From UBA1240 sp045599185 (lineage in GTDB: Bacteria; Spirochaetota; Spirochaetia; Treponematales; Treponemataceae), in contig JAZRVO010000006.1 in the NCBI GenBank assembly GCA_045599185.1, positions 62,001-126,000 on the forward strand: 64,000 bases of DNA, read 5' to 3'. The translations under genes and the position numbers were made by a program. Shown in pieces: positions 23,901-32,900 of this stretch. The notes under the pieces were generated by a model. The model was given only the letters and a program-made list of their open reading frames with translations. It searched no databases and was not told the origin of the DNA. Position 1 is the first letter of the stretch. Every line of letters begins with the position of its first letter.

Positions 23901-25994
23901 ATGAGCGAAGATAACAAAGACAAAAAAAATAACGAAGACCCATTTGATTTTTTCAAATTGTCAACCGACCCGAATGACAAAGGGCCGGGAAAAAAACCTA
24001 AAATTCCATTCTGGGTAATTGCTTTAATAGGAATGTGTGTAATTTTATTGTTCAATGTTTTTACGATGAGCAAAACTGATACGGCAATTCCTTTTTCGGA
24101 TTTTAAAAAACTTATAGAAAACGGAACGATTGTTCGGGTTGATTTGGGACAGAATTACTTTGTCGGTTACACAAGTGCTGCTGCCGATACCATCGAAAGT
24201 TCTGATGCTCGCAATTCCGGCGGTTTTTATTCAATTTTAATGAATTCGCGGCAGGGAAGCGAATACCGCACGGCCGCAATCTGGACTGAAGATTTTCCGA
24301 AATTTCTGGATGCACACCACGTAACTTACAAGGCCGTTGTAAAGCAGAACAATTTCATTCTGGAAATCATTCTGAACTGGGTAATTCCTTTTGGCCTTTT
24401 GTATTTGATGTACCGCCTTCTGTTTAAAAAAATGGGCAGCGGTATGGGCGGCATGGGTCTGTTTGGCGCAGGCGGCAGCCGTAACAGTGCTGTTGAAGAA
24501 GGTAAGGTTAAAACCCGTTTCAGCGATGTTGCAGGTGTAGACGAAGCAAAAGAAGAACTTGTTGAAGTTGTTGATTTTTTGAAATCTCCAAAAAAATATA
24601 CTGACATCGGCGGTAAAATACCCAAAGGCGTTCTGCTTGTAGGTCCGCCCGGTACCGGTAAAACGCTTCTGGCTCGCGCCGTTGCTGGCGAAGCTGGCGT
24701 TCCGTTTTTCCGCATAAGCGGCAGCGACTTTGTAGAAATGTTTGTTGGTGTTGGTGCCAGCCGCGTCCGCGATCTTTTCCGTCAGGCACGCGAAAAAGCA
24801 CCGTGCATTGTTTTTATTGATGAAATTGATGCCCTTGGCAAAAGCCGCGTAAACGGTTTTGGTGGCGGCAACGATGAACGCGAACAGACTTTGAACCAGC
24901 TTCTGGTAGAAATGGATGGTTTTGACAACGAAAACGGTCTTATTCTTCTTGCTGCAACTAACCGCGCCGATATTCTTGACCCGGCACTGCTGCGCCCCGG
25001 TCGCTTTGACCGTCAGGTTCCTGTTGAAAAACCGGACGTTAAAGGCCGCGAAGACATTCTGCGCATTCACGCTAAAAACGTAAAGCTGGAGGCTGACGTT
25101 GATTTTGTAAGCGTTGCTCACGGTACTACCGGTTTTGCCGGCGCAGACCTTGCCAACGTTGTAAACGAAGCTGCGCTGCTTGCTGTTCGTAACGGTCATA
25201 AAAAAGTAAGCATGTCCGATTTTAACGATGCAATTGATAAAGTAAGCATCGGTCTTAAGAAAAAATCGCGCAAGGATAACGAAAAGGAAATCCGCCTTGT
25301 TTCCGTGCACGAAACAGGTCATGCCCTTGTCGGTGCTTTTACGCCGGACTATCCGCCGGTAAACAAAATTACCGTTGTTCCGCGCAGCCACGGGGTAGGC
25401 GGCTTTACCCAGTACCGGGAACAGGAAGAAAAGAATTTTCAGACACGCAACGACATGCTGAACGAAGTAGACACTTTGCTTGGCGGCCGTGCGGCAGAAG
25501 AAATCCTTTTGGGCGATGTAAGCACCGGCGCTTCCAACGACATTGCGCGTGCTACTGATATTATTAAGCGCATGATTGTTGACTTCGGTATGAGCGGAAA
25601 GTTTAAGAACATGACTCTTGGCAAAGGTGTTTTGGGCAATCCGGGCGGCGAGCCTGTTCTTATCCGTGAATTTTCTGAAGAAACCCAGAAGTTCATTGAT
25701 GACGAAATTGCCCACATGATTGACGAACGGTATACAAAGGTTCTTGCACTGCTTTCCGAACACAAGGAACTGCTTGAATATATTGCAAGCCGTTTGCAGA
25801 AAGTTGAAACAATGGACGGCAAAGAGTTTGCTGAAATTGTTAATGCTGAAAAAAACTTAAGCACGCCTGCCGCCGTGGCAGAAACTGGCACATCAGAAAC
25901 TGAAGAACCGGTACAGACTTTTACGGAAGAAAGTGCCGCTGTTACTAGTAACGGCACAGAAACTGCACCGGCTGAAAACGGTGAAAACGCCTAG
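23901..25994 (+). CDS. ftsH: ATP-dependent zinc metalloprotease FtsH
   Basis: A 697-residue membrane AAA protease. Two transmembrane helices (about 36-55 and 150-170) flank a periplasmic domain; the AAA module has Walker A GPPGTGKT (248-255), Walker B CIVFIDEIDAL and the second region of homology ATNRADILDPALLRPGRFDR. The zinc motif is HETGH (470-474), a Thr variant of the usual HEAGH. FtsH degrades misfolded membrane proteins and short-lived regulators. ATG 23901 follows GAGGAAACGG; the upstream ATG at 23889 overlaps that site. A Glu/Thr/Ala-rich tail ends the protein. Confidence 0.97.
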   Translation: MSEDNKDKKNNEDPFDFFKLSTDPNDKGPGKKPKIPFWVIALIGMCVILLFNVFTMSKTDTAIPFSDFKKLIENGTIVRVDLGQNYFVGYTSAAADTIESSDARNSGGFYSILMNSRQGSEYRTAAIWTEDFPKFLDAHHVTYKAVVKQNNFILEIILNWVIPFGLLYLMYRLLFKKMGSGMGGMGLFGAGGSRNSAVEEGKVKTRFSDVAGVDEAKEELVEVVDFLKSPKKYTDIGGKIPKGVLLVGPPGTGKTLLARAVAGEAGVPFFRISGSDFVEMFVGVGASRVRDLFRQAREKAPCIVFIDEIDALGKSRVNGFGGGNDEREQTLNQLLVEMDGFDNENGLILLAATNRADILDPALLRPGRFDRQVPVEKPDVKGREDILRIHAKNVKLEADVDFVSVAHGTTGFAGADLANVVNEAALLAVRNGHKKVSMSDFNDAIDKVSIGLKKKSRKDNEKEIRLVSVHETGHALVGAFTPDYPPVNKITVVPRSHGVGGFTQYREQEEKNFQTRNDMLNEVDTLLGGRAAEEILLGDVSTGASNDIARATDIIKRMIVDFGMSGKFKNMTLGKGVLGNPGGEPVLIREFSEETQKFIDDEIAHMIDERYTKVLALLSEHKELLEYIASRLQKVETMDGKEFAEIVNAEKNLSTPAAVAETGTSETEEPVQTFTEESAAVTSNGTETAPAENGENA

Positions 25995-26013
25995 AACAAT
26001 TCAGTTGAATTTT

Positions 26014-26047
26014 ACAAATCGCCTCAGTTTTGGGGCGATTTTTTTTG
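26014..26047 (+). terminator. ftsH terminator
   Basis: AATCGCC (26017-26023) and GGCGATT (26034-26040) followed by TTTTTT. Confidence 0.85.
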
Positions 26048-26230
26048 CACCCAAAACCTTAAACGCTTTCAGTTTTGCTGCCGGAATGCATTAAAAATTG
26101 CTGATGCGGAAGTGCTGAAAATTGCAATTTTTACAGCTCTATTTGAATATATTGACTGTCTAGCAGGTTTCTGTTTTACTGTACTTATACTTTTAAATTT
26201 TTAAACTTCAATATAGAGGGCTTTTTGTTT

Positions 26231-26902
26231 ATGAAAAAGGCTTTTGCATTTTTTCTGCTTTGTTTTTTTTCTGCAACAGCGGTTTTTTGCCAGCAAATTT
26301 TAACGGCTGGTGCTTTTTTTCAATCTGTTTCTGAATATTACGGCACAATAAAAGACTACGAATCGGCAATTACGATTAAGGAAGGCGGCAATACGATGCG
26401 CGGTCAGGTGTCGTTTAAGCGCCCAAACCTTCTGCGCATCGATTTTACAAACCCTGATACTCAGGTTATCTGCTTTAACGGCGATTTGCTGACCATTTAC
26501 CTGCCGCGTTCGCGTGCAATTTTTAACCAGACTGTTTCCGGCGGAAATTCCGGTGCTAACCTTGCAACACCGCAGGGACTTTCCCTGATGAGCCGTTACT
26601 ATACAATTGCATACGAAACAGGCCAGCAGGCCGTACCCCTTGATGACGGTTCTTCCGAAATGGTTGTAAAACTTGTTCTTTCGCGCAAAAGCACTTCTGA
26701 AGGTTTCCGTTCAATTAAACTTTCAATTAACCCGGATACAAAACTGATTCGCCGCATTGAAGGCTATTCAACCAGCGATGCAACGTTTATTTTCGATTTT
26801 ACCGATTACCGCCTGAATACGGGTATGCCGGACACGCGCTTTATTTACGAAGCACCTTCTTCGGCAAATAATTACAACAACTTTTTGTATACAACAGAAT
26901 AA
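26231..26902 (+). CDS. LolA-like outer-membrane lipoprotein carrier
   Basis: A 223-residue periplasmic protein with a signal peptide (cleavage after VFC/Q near residue 22). The mature part has the LolA half-barrel pattern: RGQVSFKRPNLLRIDFTNPD, then QVICFNGDLLTIYLPRSRAI. LolA ferries lipoproteins from the LolCDE complex to the outer membrane. The C-terminal half is longer and more divergent than proteobacterial LolA. GAGGG lies 9 nt before ATG 26231. It opens a plus-strand run with the RodZ-like gene 15 bp downstream. Confidence 0.85.
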   Translation: MKKAFAFFLLCFFSATAVFCQQILTAGAFFQSVSEYYGTIKDYESAITIKEGGNTMRGQVSFKRPNLLRIDFTNPDTQVICFNGDLLTIYLPRSRAIFNQTVSGGNSGANLATPQGLSLMSRYYTIAYETGQQAVPLDDGSSEMVVKLVLSRKSTSEGFRSIKLSINPDTKLIRRIEGYSTSDATFIFDFTDYRLNTGMPDTRFIYEAPSSANNYNNFLYTTE

Positions 26903-26917
26903 GGAAATATATTTATA

Positions 26918-28039
26918 ATGGAAAGTTTTGGTGAAACCCTTAGAAAAGCGCGCGAAGCAAGAGAACTTGATCTTGAAAGGGTATCTAGTGAAACAAATAT
27001 TACTGTAAATTATCTCGATGCTCTGGAAAAAGAGATGATTACAGTTTTTCCAAGCGAATCTTATTTGATTGGCTTTTTGAAAAATTACAGCGAATACTTA
27101 AATTTAAACCCTGATCAGATTGTAAACATGTACCGGGCAATGAAAATTCAAATTGAAGCCGCTCCGCTGGACAAACTTCTGGAACCGAAGAAAAAAATCC
27201 CGTGGTATCTTATCATTGGTGTAACTTTGGGCGTAGCAATTCTGACGGTTGCCACTGTTCTTATCGTAAAATCCAACACAAAACGTGCTGCAATGCGCGA
27301 CGAAGTGGTTTTGACCATGCCGGAACACAGCACTTACAAGGTTACTGCAAAGCCGGTGCAGAAGCGTCTGTATGCAGGCGATTTGATTGAAGTTTATATA
27401 AACGAAGACAAAGAACCTTTTGTTTTAACCGTAACGGACACTTCCGGTGTTTTGATTCTTGATACGCCGATGGGAACGCAGGTTGTAGAACTTGGTGAAG
27501 AATCTGAAATTGATTTGGACGGAAACATCGGTGGTGAACTGAGCATTTTCCTTTCTGATATTTCGCGCACTGATTCTGCCCGTGGTGCAGAAGTGCAGAT
27601 GCTGGTAATTTCGCCGGAAGCTGATAAATCCGTGGCTGAAATTCAGCCTGAAAAAGAAGAATCGATAGGCATTGGTACGGAACTTGTCGCAGAAACAACC
27701 GCATCGGGCTTAAAGCGTACCATTGTTTTTGAAGGCGTAAGTGCTTATCCTGTAACCCTTAATGCCGATTTCCGTAACCAGTGCATGTTCCGTTACAAGG
27801 TTGACAATGGCGCACCTGTAGAAAACTTCCTTACAGCAAATCAGAGCGTAAGCATTTCTGCAAACAACGGTTTCAGAATCTGGATGTCTAACGCCAACGC
27901 AGTAAAAATGCAGGTTATTGGCGGCGGCCGTTCTGTTAACCTTGAAATTGGCCGCCCTGGTCAGGTGCTTGTTGAAGACATTAAGTGGATTAGAGACGAC
28001 GACGGAAAATACAAACTGGTGGTAATGGAAGTTGAATAA
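26918..28039 (+). CDS. RodZ-like HTH membrane protein
   Basis: A 373-residue bitopic protein: N-terminal HTH_25 domain (about 3-70, GETLRKAREARELDLERVSS), linker, one transmembrane helix (about 90-112), and a periplasmic part ending in a DUF4115-type beta domain (FRIWMSNANAVKMQVIGGG). This is the RodZ architecture, which links MreB to the cell-wall machinery and shapes the cell. AAGGA lies 12 nt upstream. Its stop codon overlaps the rimO start by 8 bp, so the two are translationally coupled. Confidence 0.87.
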   Translation: MESFGETLRKAREARELDLERVSSETNITVNYLDALEKEMITVFPSESYLIGFLKNYSEYLNLNPDQIVNMYRAMKIQIEAAPLDKLLEPKKKIPWYLIIGVTLGVAILTVATVLIVKSNTKRAAMRDEVVLTMPEHSTYKVTAKPVQKRLYAGDLIEVYINEDKEPFVLTVTDTSGVLILDTPMGTQVVELGEESEIDLDGNIGGELSIFLSDISRTDSARGAEVQMLVISPEADKSVAEIQPEKEESIGIGTELVAETTASGLKRTIVFEGVSAYPVTLNADFRNQCMFRYKVDNGAPVENFLTANQSVSISANNGFRIWMSNANAVKMQVIGGGRSVNLEIGRPGQVLVEDIKWIRDDDGKYKLVVMEVE

Positions 28040-29399
28040 TCAGCTGTTTTTTTTAGACCAGCACGGCTGTGCAAAAAATCAGGTTGACGGCGAACTGTTA
28101 ATTGGGCGTTTGGTTAATTTGGGCTGGCGCCGCACCGAAAACCCGGAAGAAGCGTCGTTAATTATTGTAAATAGCTGCGGTTTTATCAATTCCGCAAAAA
28201 CTGAATCACTGGATTCTCTCATTCAGGCCAAAAACGCATATCCGAATGCAAAAGTTGTGCTTGCCGGTTGTCTTGCTGAACGCTACGCCGACGAGCTGAT
28301 GAAATCGTTGCCGGAAGCTGATGCATTTTTGGGTAACGGCGACCTTAGTCTGCTGGACAAGTGCATTGAAGACTTATTCGGCGACAAGCGCGATGCCTAT
28401 ATTGCACCGCAAAAAGGCGTTTGCTGCGGGGACCGGCCGGAACTGCTGAATTTTTCGGGCAGTGCCTACGTAAAAATAACAGAAGGCTGCAACAACTGCT
28501 GTTCTTTCTGTGCAATTCCGCTTATACGCGGTTCGCTTCGCAGCAGGCCGGTCGAAGAAATTATTGAAGAAATAAAGCTGCTTTTAGGCCGCGGCGTAAA
28601 AGAAATAAATTTGATAGGTCAGGATCTTGCCAGTTACGGCAAGGATCTGGCAGAAACTGAAAATTCAAAAAGTCCGCTGGCTGTTCTTCTTGAAAAAATT
28701 ACAAAACTTACCGGCGATTTTTGGCTTAGGCTTTTGTACATTCACCCGGACAATTTTCCAGCCGACATTTTACCTGTTATTGCAGGCGATTCACGCATTC
28801 TGCCTTATTTTGACGTACCTTTCCAAAGCGGCGACGACCAGATTATTCTGCAAATGAACCGCCGCGGCAGTAGTGTCGGGTATATTGAACTGATAGAAAA
28901 CATCCGCAAAGTTTTGCCTAATGCGGTTTTGCGCACTACCTTCCTGTGCGGTTTTCCCGGCGAAAGCGACAAGCAGTTTGAAAACACCAGAAAATTTTTA
29001 ACTGCTATTCAGCCCGACTGGTCCGGCTGTTTCGATTACAGCCCGGAAGAGGGTACGCCTGCTGCCGGTTTTGACAAGCAGGTTCCAAACAGAAAGGCTA
29101 AAAAACGCTGTAAAATTCTTCAGGAAACGCAGGAAGAAATAACCCGGCAGCGGTTGCAGCGCCATTTGAACCAAAAATGCCAGGTAATTATTGAAGAAAT
29201 TGTACCGGTTAAGGAAGGTGAAGAAACCGGGTTTTTAATCGGGCGCAGCTGGTTTCAGGCACCGGAAGTTGACGGTGCAACGGTTGTTCAATACGATGCC
29301 ACAAGCCCGGCACAATGTGAAAAAATTGCTGTTGGGGCAAAAATTTTTGCACAAATTACCGGTATTCGTGGTGTCGATATTGAAGGGTTTATGATATAA
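28032..29399 (+). CDS. rimO: Ribosomal protein uS12 methylthiotransferase RimO
   Basis: A 455-residue radical SAM enzyme: N-terminal UPF0004 domain (FFLDQHGCAKNQVDGE, NSCGFI), radical SAM core with EGCNNCCSFCAIP (CX3CX2C) and a C-terminal TRAM domain. The DQHGCAKN start is typical of RimO rather than MiaB. It adds a methylthio group to an aspartate of S12. The start is TTG 28032 inside the last codons of the RodZ-like gene; no ATG precedes the conserved FFLDQ, so the TTG is well supported. Confidence 0.95.
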   Translation: MNNQLFFLDQHGCAKNQVDGELLIGRLVNLGWRRTENPEEASLIIVNSCGFINSAKTESLDSLIQAKNAYPNAKVVLAGCLAERYADELMKSLPEADAFLGNGDLSLLDKCIEDLFGDKRDAYIAPQKGVCCGDRPELLNFSGSAYVKITEGCNNCCSFCAIPLIRGSLRSRPVEEIIEEIKLLLGRGVKEINLIGQDLASYGKDLAETENSKSPLAVLLEKITKLTGDFWLRLLYIHPDNFPADILPVIAGDSRILPYFDVPFQSGDDQIILQMNRRGSSVGYIELIENIRKVLPNAVLRTTFLCGFPGESDKQFENTRKFLTAIQPDWSGCFDYSPEEGTPAAGFDKQVPNRKAKKRCKILQETQEEITRQRLQRHLNQKCQVIIEEIVPVKEGEETGFLIGRSWFQAPEVDGATVVQYDATSPAQCEKIAVGAKIFAQITGIRGVDIEGFMI

Positions 29400-29464
29400 T
29401 AACATGTTCACGTAAGAGTGGGCTTAAAACAAGGTTTGCTTTTGTTTTGTTAGGGGGAACGTAA

Positions 29465-29857
29465 ATGGAAAAGGTTGCAGAAACACCGCTTATTCTGTCT
29501 GTTGATGATGATGCAGTATTAAGCGTTCACGTAAATTCATCATTAAAAAAATTCTATCAGGTTGTTTCGGTTAATTCGGCAGAAGCTGCCTTTGCTTTTT
29601 TGAAAGATAAAAAAGTTGATTTGATTGTTCTGGACGTTCTGATGCCTGGAATGAACGGGCTTCAGATGTACAAGCTTTTGCGGCAGGACACTTCAACCGC
29701 TGATATTCCTGTTATTTTCTTAACCGGTTCTACAGATGAAGAACTTGTTGAAGAATTGATTAAGTCGGGTGCAGATGATTTTATTAACAAGCCTGTTTCG
29801 CCTGCTGAACTTTTGATGCACGTTCGCAACCAGTTAGAAAAAAGCAAAAAGAAATAA
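29465..29857 (+). CDS. Single-domain response regulator (CheY-like)
   Basis: A 130-residue receiver domain and nothing else. The acidic pocket is VDDDA, the phospho-acceptor is the Asp in LIVLDVLMPGMNG, and the switch Thr and Lys are in FLTGST and FINKPVSP. A strong AGGGGGA precedes the ATG. No histidine kinase is nearby, so its partner is unknown. It follows rimO by 65 bp and may be read from the same transcript. Confidence 0.92.
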   Translation: MEKVAETPLILSVDDDAVLSVHVNSSLKKFYQVVSVNSAEAAFAFLKDKKVDLIVLDVLMPGMNGLQMYKLLRQDTSTADIPVIFLTGSTDEELVEELIKSGADDFINKPVSPAELLMHVRNQLEKSKKK

Positions 29858-29996
29858 AAGCCTGAAATAATTAGAAATTGCTGATTTTTCAGGAATATTT
29901 TTGATTAAGGTTTTACTGCAAACCTTAAAAATGTCGGTGTCTGGGCTTAAGCGTTTGCACGCCTCGACCCGGCATATTTTTTAATTTCCCAAAAAG

Positions 29997-32384
29997 ATGA
30001 TTCCAGCTGAAAAATATTTAGAAGTTCTCAATCCTGAGCAGCGGGCCGCGGTTGAACATGTCGGTTCGCCGCTGCTTATTCTTGCAGGTGCCGGTTCCGG
30101 CAAAACGCGCGTAATTACCACAAAAATAGCATGGCTTATTGGCGAGCAGGGCTACGACCCGCGAAGCATTCTTGCAGTTACTTTTACCAAAAAAGCCGCA
30201 AACGAAATGCGCGAACGTGCCTGCTTTTTGAACGAACACGCCCAGTTTTCTCAAATCCGCACTTTCCATTCTTTCGGTTCATGGTTTCTGCGCATTTTTT
30301 CAGAATATACGCGCCTTTCTTCTTCGTTTACTGTTTACGACGACGACGACGTGCTTACCCTTATTGCCAAAAGTTCGCCGCAGTTAACGCGCGTGCAGTG
30401 TGCCCACTTTGCGGCACTTATTTCAAGGGCAAAAGACTATTGCCTTGCACCGGATGAAGTTGACGAAAGCGGAATGTTTTCCAGCGAACCTTATTTTGCA
30501 GAAATTTATAAGGCTTACGAAGACCGTCTGGCAGAAACAGGCAATGCTGATTTTGGCGATTTGATTTACTTGCCGGTAAAGCTTCTGCGCGAAAATCAGA
30601 CAGTTCTTGACCAGATTCACCGCCGATTTAAAGTGGTAATGGTTGACGAATATCAGGATTCCAACGTTGCGCAGTTTGAACTTTTAAAGCTTCTGGTTGG
30701 CCCTGAAACTTATGTTTGTGTTGTTGGTGACGACGACCAGTCGATTTACAGTTTTCGTGGTGCAGAAGTTAAGAATATTTTAACGTTTCAGCAAAGTTTT
30801 GAAGGTTCGCAGCTTATAAAGCTGGAAAGAAATTACCGTTCGGTTTCGCCAATTTTAAAGGCTGCTGATCAGGTGGTTGCCAACAACAGCGAACGGCTTG
30901 GTAAAAACTTGCAGTCGGAACGCGGAGAAGGAAAAAAACCGGTTGTCATTTTTCTGGGCAATCAGGATGAAGAATGTGCCTTTTGCGCTGAACTGATTCA
31001 GCAGGCGCACAAAAAAGGCTGCCCTTACGAAGACTGGGCGGTTTTATACCGTACAAATGCCCAGTCACTTGGTTTTGAAACCGAGTTTTTAAATAGAAAA
31101 ATACCTTACAAGGTTGTAGGTTCGCTGAAATTCTACGACCGCGAAGAAATTAAAGACCTTTTGGCGTATCTGGCACTGGCGCTTAATCCGCGCGACGAAA
31201 TTTGTTTTAGCCGCATAGTTAACAAACCGGCGCGCGGTTTGGGGGCTGTTACCCAGCGCAAAATAATAGAAACCGCCCGTGCTGCCTACGCTGCAATTCA
31301 GCAGGGCGAAATTTATGGCGGAAATTTTCCAGATTCAGCAGCTTCTTCAGATGACGGAACTTTTGATTTTTCAAATGGAAGAAAAAAGCCCTACGGACTT
31401 TTGGACGCATGCCGGGCACTTATGCCAACCTTGCCTGCAAAAGCCAAAAAAGGCATGAAAGAATTCCTTGAAATTATGGACGGCATAATTGAAGAGCTGG
31501 ACGCAGCGGATTTGCAGACCAATTCTTCGGTTAGTGACCAGGTGAAACTTTTGGCAGATGCGGCGGCCGGCACTTATGACCACAATTTAGCACCAAACCC
31601 GGAAGAAACTTTGGCTGCGTTCATTGAAAACCTGATAAAAACAAGCGGTTTGGGTGAATACCACGCAAGTCAGGACGAAATTGCCGGTACGCAGCGCAGC
31701 GCAAACATGCAGGAACTTGCCAACAGTGCAGTTTTGTACCAGAAAAACCGTGCCGGCCTTACCCTGTTTTTTGACCACATTGAACTTGACCGTTCCGTAA
31801 GCGAAAACGAAGATTCTGCGGATGCAGTAACCCTGATAACCCTGCACAATACCAAGGGGCTGGAATTTCCCCGGGTAATTATCAGCGGAATAGAACAGGG
31901 CGTTTTTCCCCGGGGCAATAAAATGGAAAATGAACTTGAGGAAGAACGGCGGCTTTTTTACGTTGGCATAACCCGTGCCAAGGACGAGCTGTATTTAAGC
32001 ACCTGTTCCACGCGCCGCCTTTACGGCCGCACCGAATGGATGGAACCGAGCATTTTCCTTTCGGAACTGAGCGCTTCATCGGTAGAAGTTGTGGGTAAAA
32101 AGCCTGCGCGCTTTCACTTTGCAAAAGAAGAAGGCGTAAACGGCAAAAACAGCGGCGAAGAAGCATATCTGAATGTCTCCGGCGGCAATTCTTCCGGTGA
32201 TCCGCTTCTGGAATACTGGAAACCGGGAACAAAAATCTACCACGACGATTACGGTTACGGCTTTGTTACAAAAGCCACCTACGACAACGACGATTTGCTT
32301 ATAACCGTTAATTTTGAAACCGGCATAACAAAAAACATTCTGCCGGAATACAAGTCGTCGCAGATTATGCGCATTGGAAAATAA
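29997..32384 (+). CDS. UvrD/PcrA-type DNA helicase
   Basis: A 795-residue superfamily 1A 3'-5' helicase. Motifs in order: Q motif LNPEQRAAVEH, Walker A LAGAGSGKTRVIT, motif II VDEYQDSN, motif III GDDDQSIYSFRGA, motif IV LERNYRS, motif V LITLHNTKGLEFP and motif VI VGITRAKDELYL. The C-terminus carries the PcrA-type tail (HDDYGYGFVTKATYD) that binds RNA polymerase in relatives. Roles are repair and removal of stalled complexes. The ATG lacks a clear Shine-Dalgarno sequence; TAATTT 9 nt upstream could give a 3-nt leader, but the -35 is poor. Confidence 0.93.
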   Translation: MIPAEKYLEVLNPEQRAAVEHVGSPLLILAGAGSGKTRVITTKIAWLIGEQGYDPRSILAVTFTKKAANEMRERACFLNEHAQFSQIRTFHSFGSWFLRIFSEYTRLSSSFTVYDDDDVLTLIAKSSPQLTRVQCAHFAALISRAKDYCLAPDEVDESGMFSSEPYFAEIYKAYEDRLAETGNADFGDLIYLPVKLLRENQTVLDQIHRRFKVVMVDEYQDSNVAQFELLKLLVGPETYVCVVGDDDQSIYSFRGAEVKNILTFQQSFEGSQLIKLERNYRSVSPILKAADQVVANNSERLGKNLQSERGEGKKPVVIFLGNQDEECAFCAELIQQAHKKGCPYEDWAVLYRTNAQSLGFETEFLNRKIPYKVVGSLKFYDREEIKDLLAYLALALNPRDEICFSRIVNKPARGLGAVTQRKIIETARAAYAAIQQGEIYGGNFPDSAASSDDGTFDFSNGRKKPYGLLDACRALMPTLPAKAKKGMKEFLEIMDGIIEELDAADLQTNSSVSDQVKLLADAAAGTYDHNLAPNPEETLAAFIENLIKTSGLGEYHASQDEIAGTQRSANMQELANSAVLYQKNRAGLTLFFDHIELDRSVSENEDSADAVTLITLHNTKGLEFPRVIISGIEQGVFPRGNKMENELEEERRLFYVGITRAKDELYLSTCSTRRLYGRTEWMEPSIFLSELSASSVEVVGKKPARFHFAKEEGVNGKNSGEEAYLNVSGGNSSGDPLLEYWKPGTKIYHDDYGYGFVTKATYDNDDLLITVNFETGITKNILPEYKSSQIMRIGK

Positions 32385-32486
32385 AAAGTCCTTTTATGCG
32401 TGCAATGCGTGCAGGGCACTTAAATCAATGAATTGAAACAAATTAAAAAATCATTTATGATGAAAAAATCATTTTGAGAGGCAAAT

Positions 32487-32798
32487 ATGAGTTCTGAAAA
32501 AAGCAAAATTGATGAAACAACCCTTGAAGCCTTGCTTTATCTTTCGCGGCTTTCACCTGAAAGCACAAATATGCAGGTTTTAAAAAGTCAGGTTGACCAA
32601 ATTGTTGAATATTTTGACGTGTTATCTGAATACGATGACAACGAAAACCCTTACGATGCATACCCTGCAACCGTCGCTGACAAATTGCGCGAAGACGAAA
32701 TAGTTGCCGGTCTTGAAATTAAAGATGTTAAAAAAATTACTCCGGAATTTTTGGATGGTTATTTCCGCGTGCCAAAAGTGCTTGGCGGTGGCGCATAG
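32487..32798 (+). CDS. gatC: Asp/Glu-tRNA amidotransferase subunit C
   Basis: A 103-residue protein of GatC type, with the SRLSPESTN region, a VDQIVEYFDVLSEYD helix and the extended tail ending in FRVPKVLGG that wraps around GatA and GatB. GatCAB converts Glu-tRNA(Gln) and Asp-tRNA(Asn) to the amidated forms. GAGAGG precedes the ATG. gatA begins about 100 bp downstream. Confidence 0.93.
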   Translation: MSSEKSKIDETTLEALLYLSRLSPESTNMQVLKSQVDQIVEYFDVLSEYDDNENPYDAYPATVADKLREDEIVAGLEIKDVKKITPEFLDGYFRVPKVLGGGA

Positions 32799-32900
32799 TT
32801 TTAACCTGCCAAAAACAGGCTAAAAAACATCGCATTTCCGAAGTTGGTTCTAAAAAAATCTTGTTAAGAACCTTGCATTAGTTGAAAATTGGAGTTTTTG

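Noticed and set aside
24237..25763. 508-codon open frame antisense to ftsH
   Set aside because: It lies wholly within the ftsH coding region, has a low-complexity Asn/Lys/Phe/Ala composition typical of antisense shadows and resembles no family.
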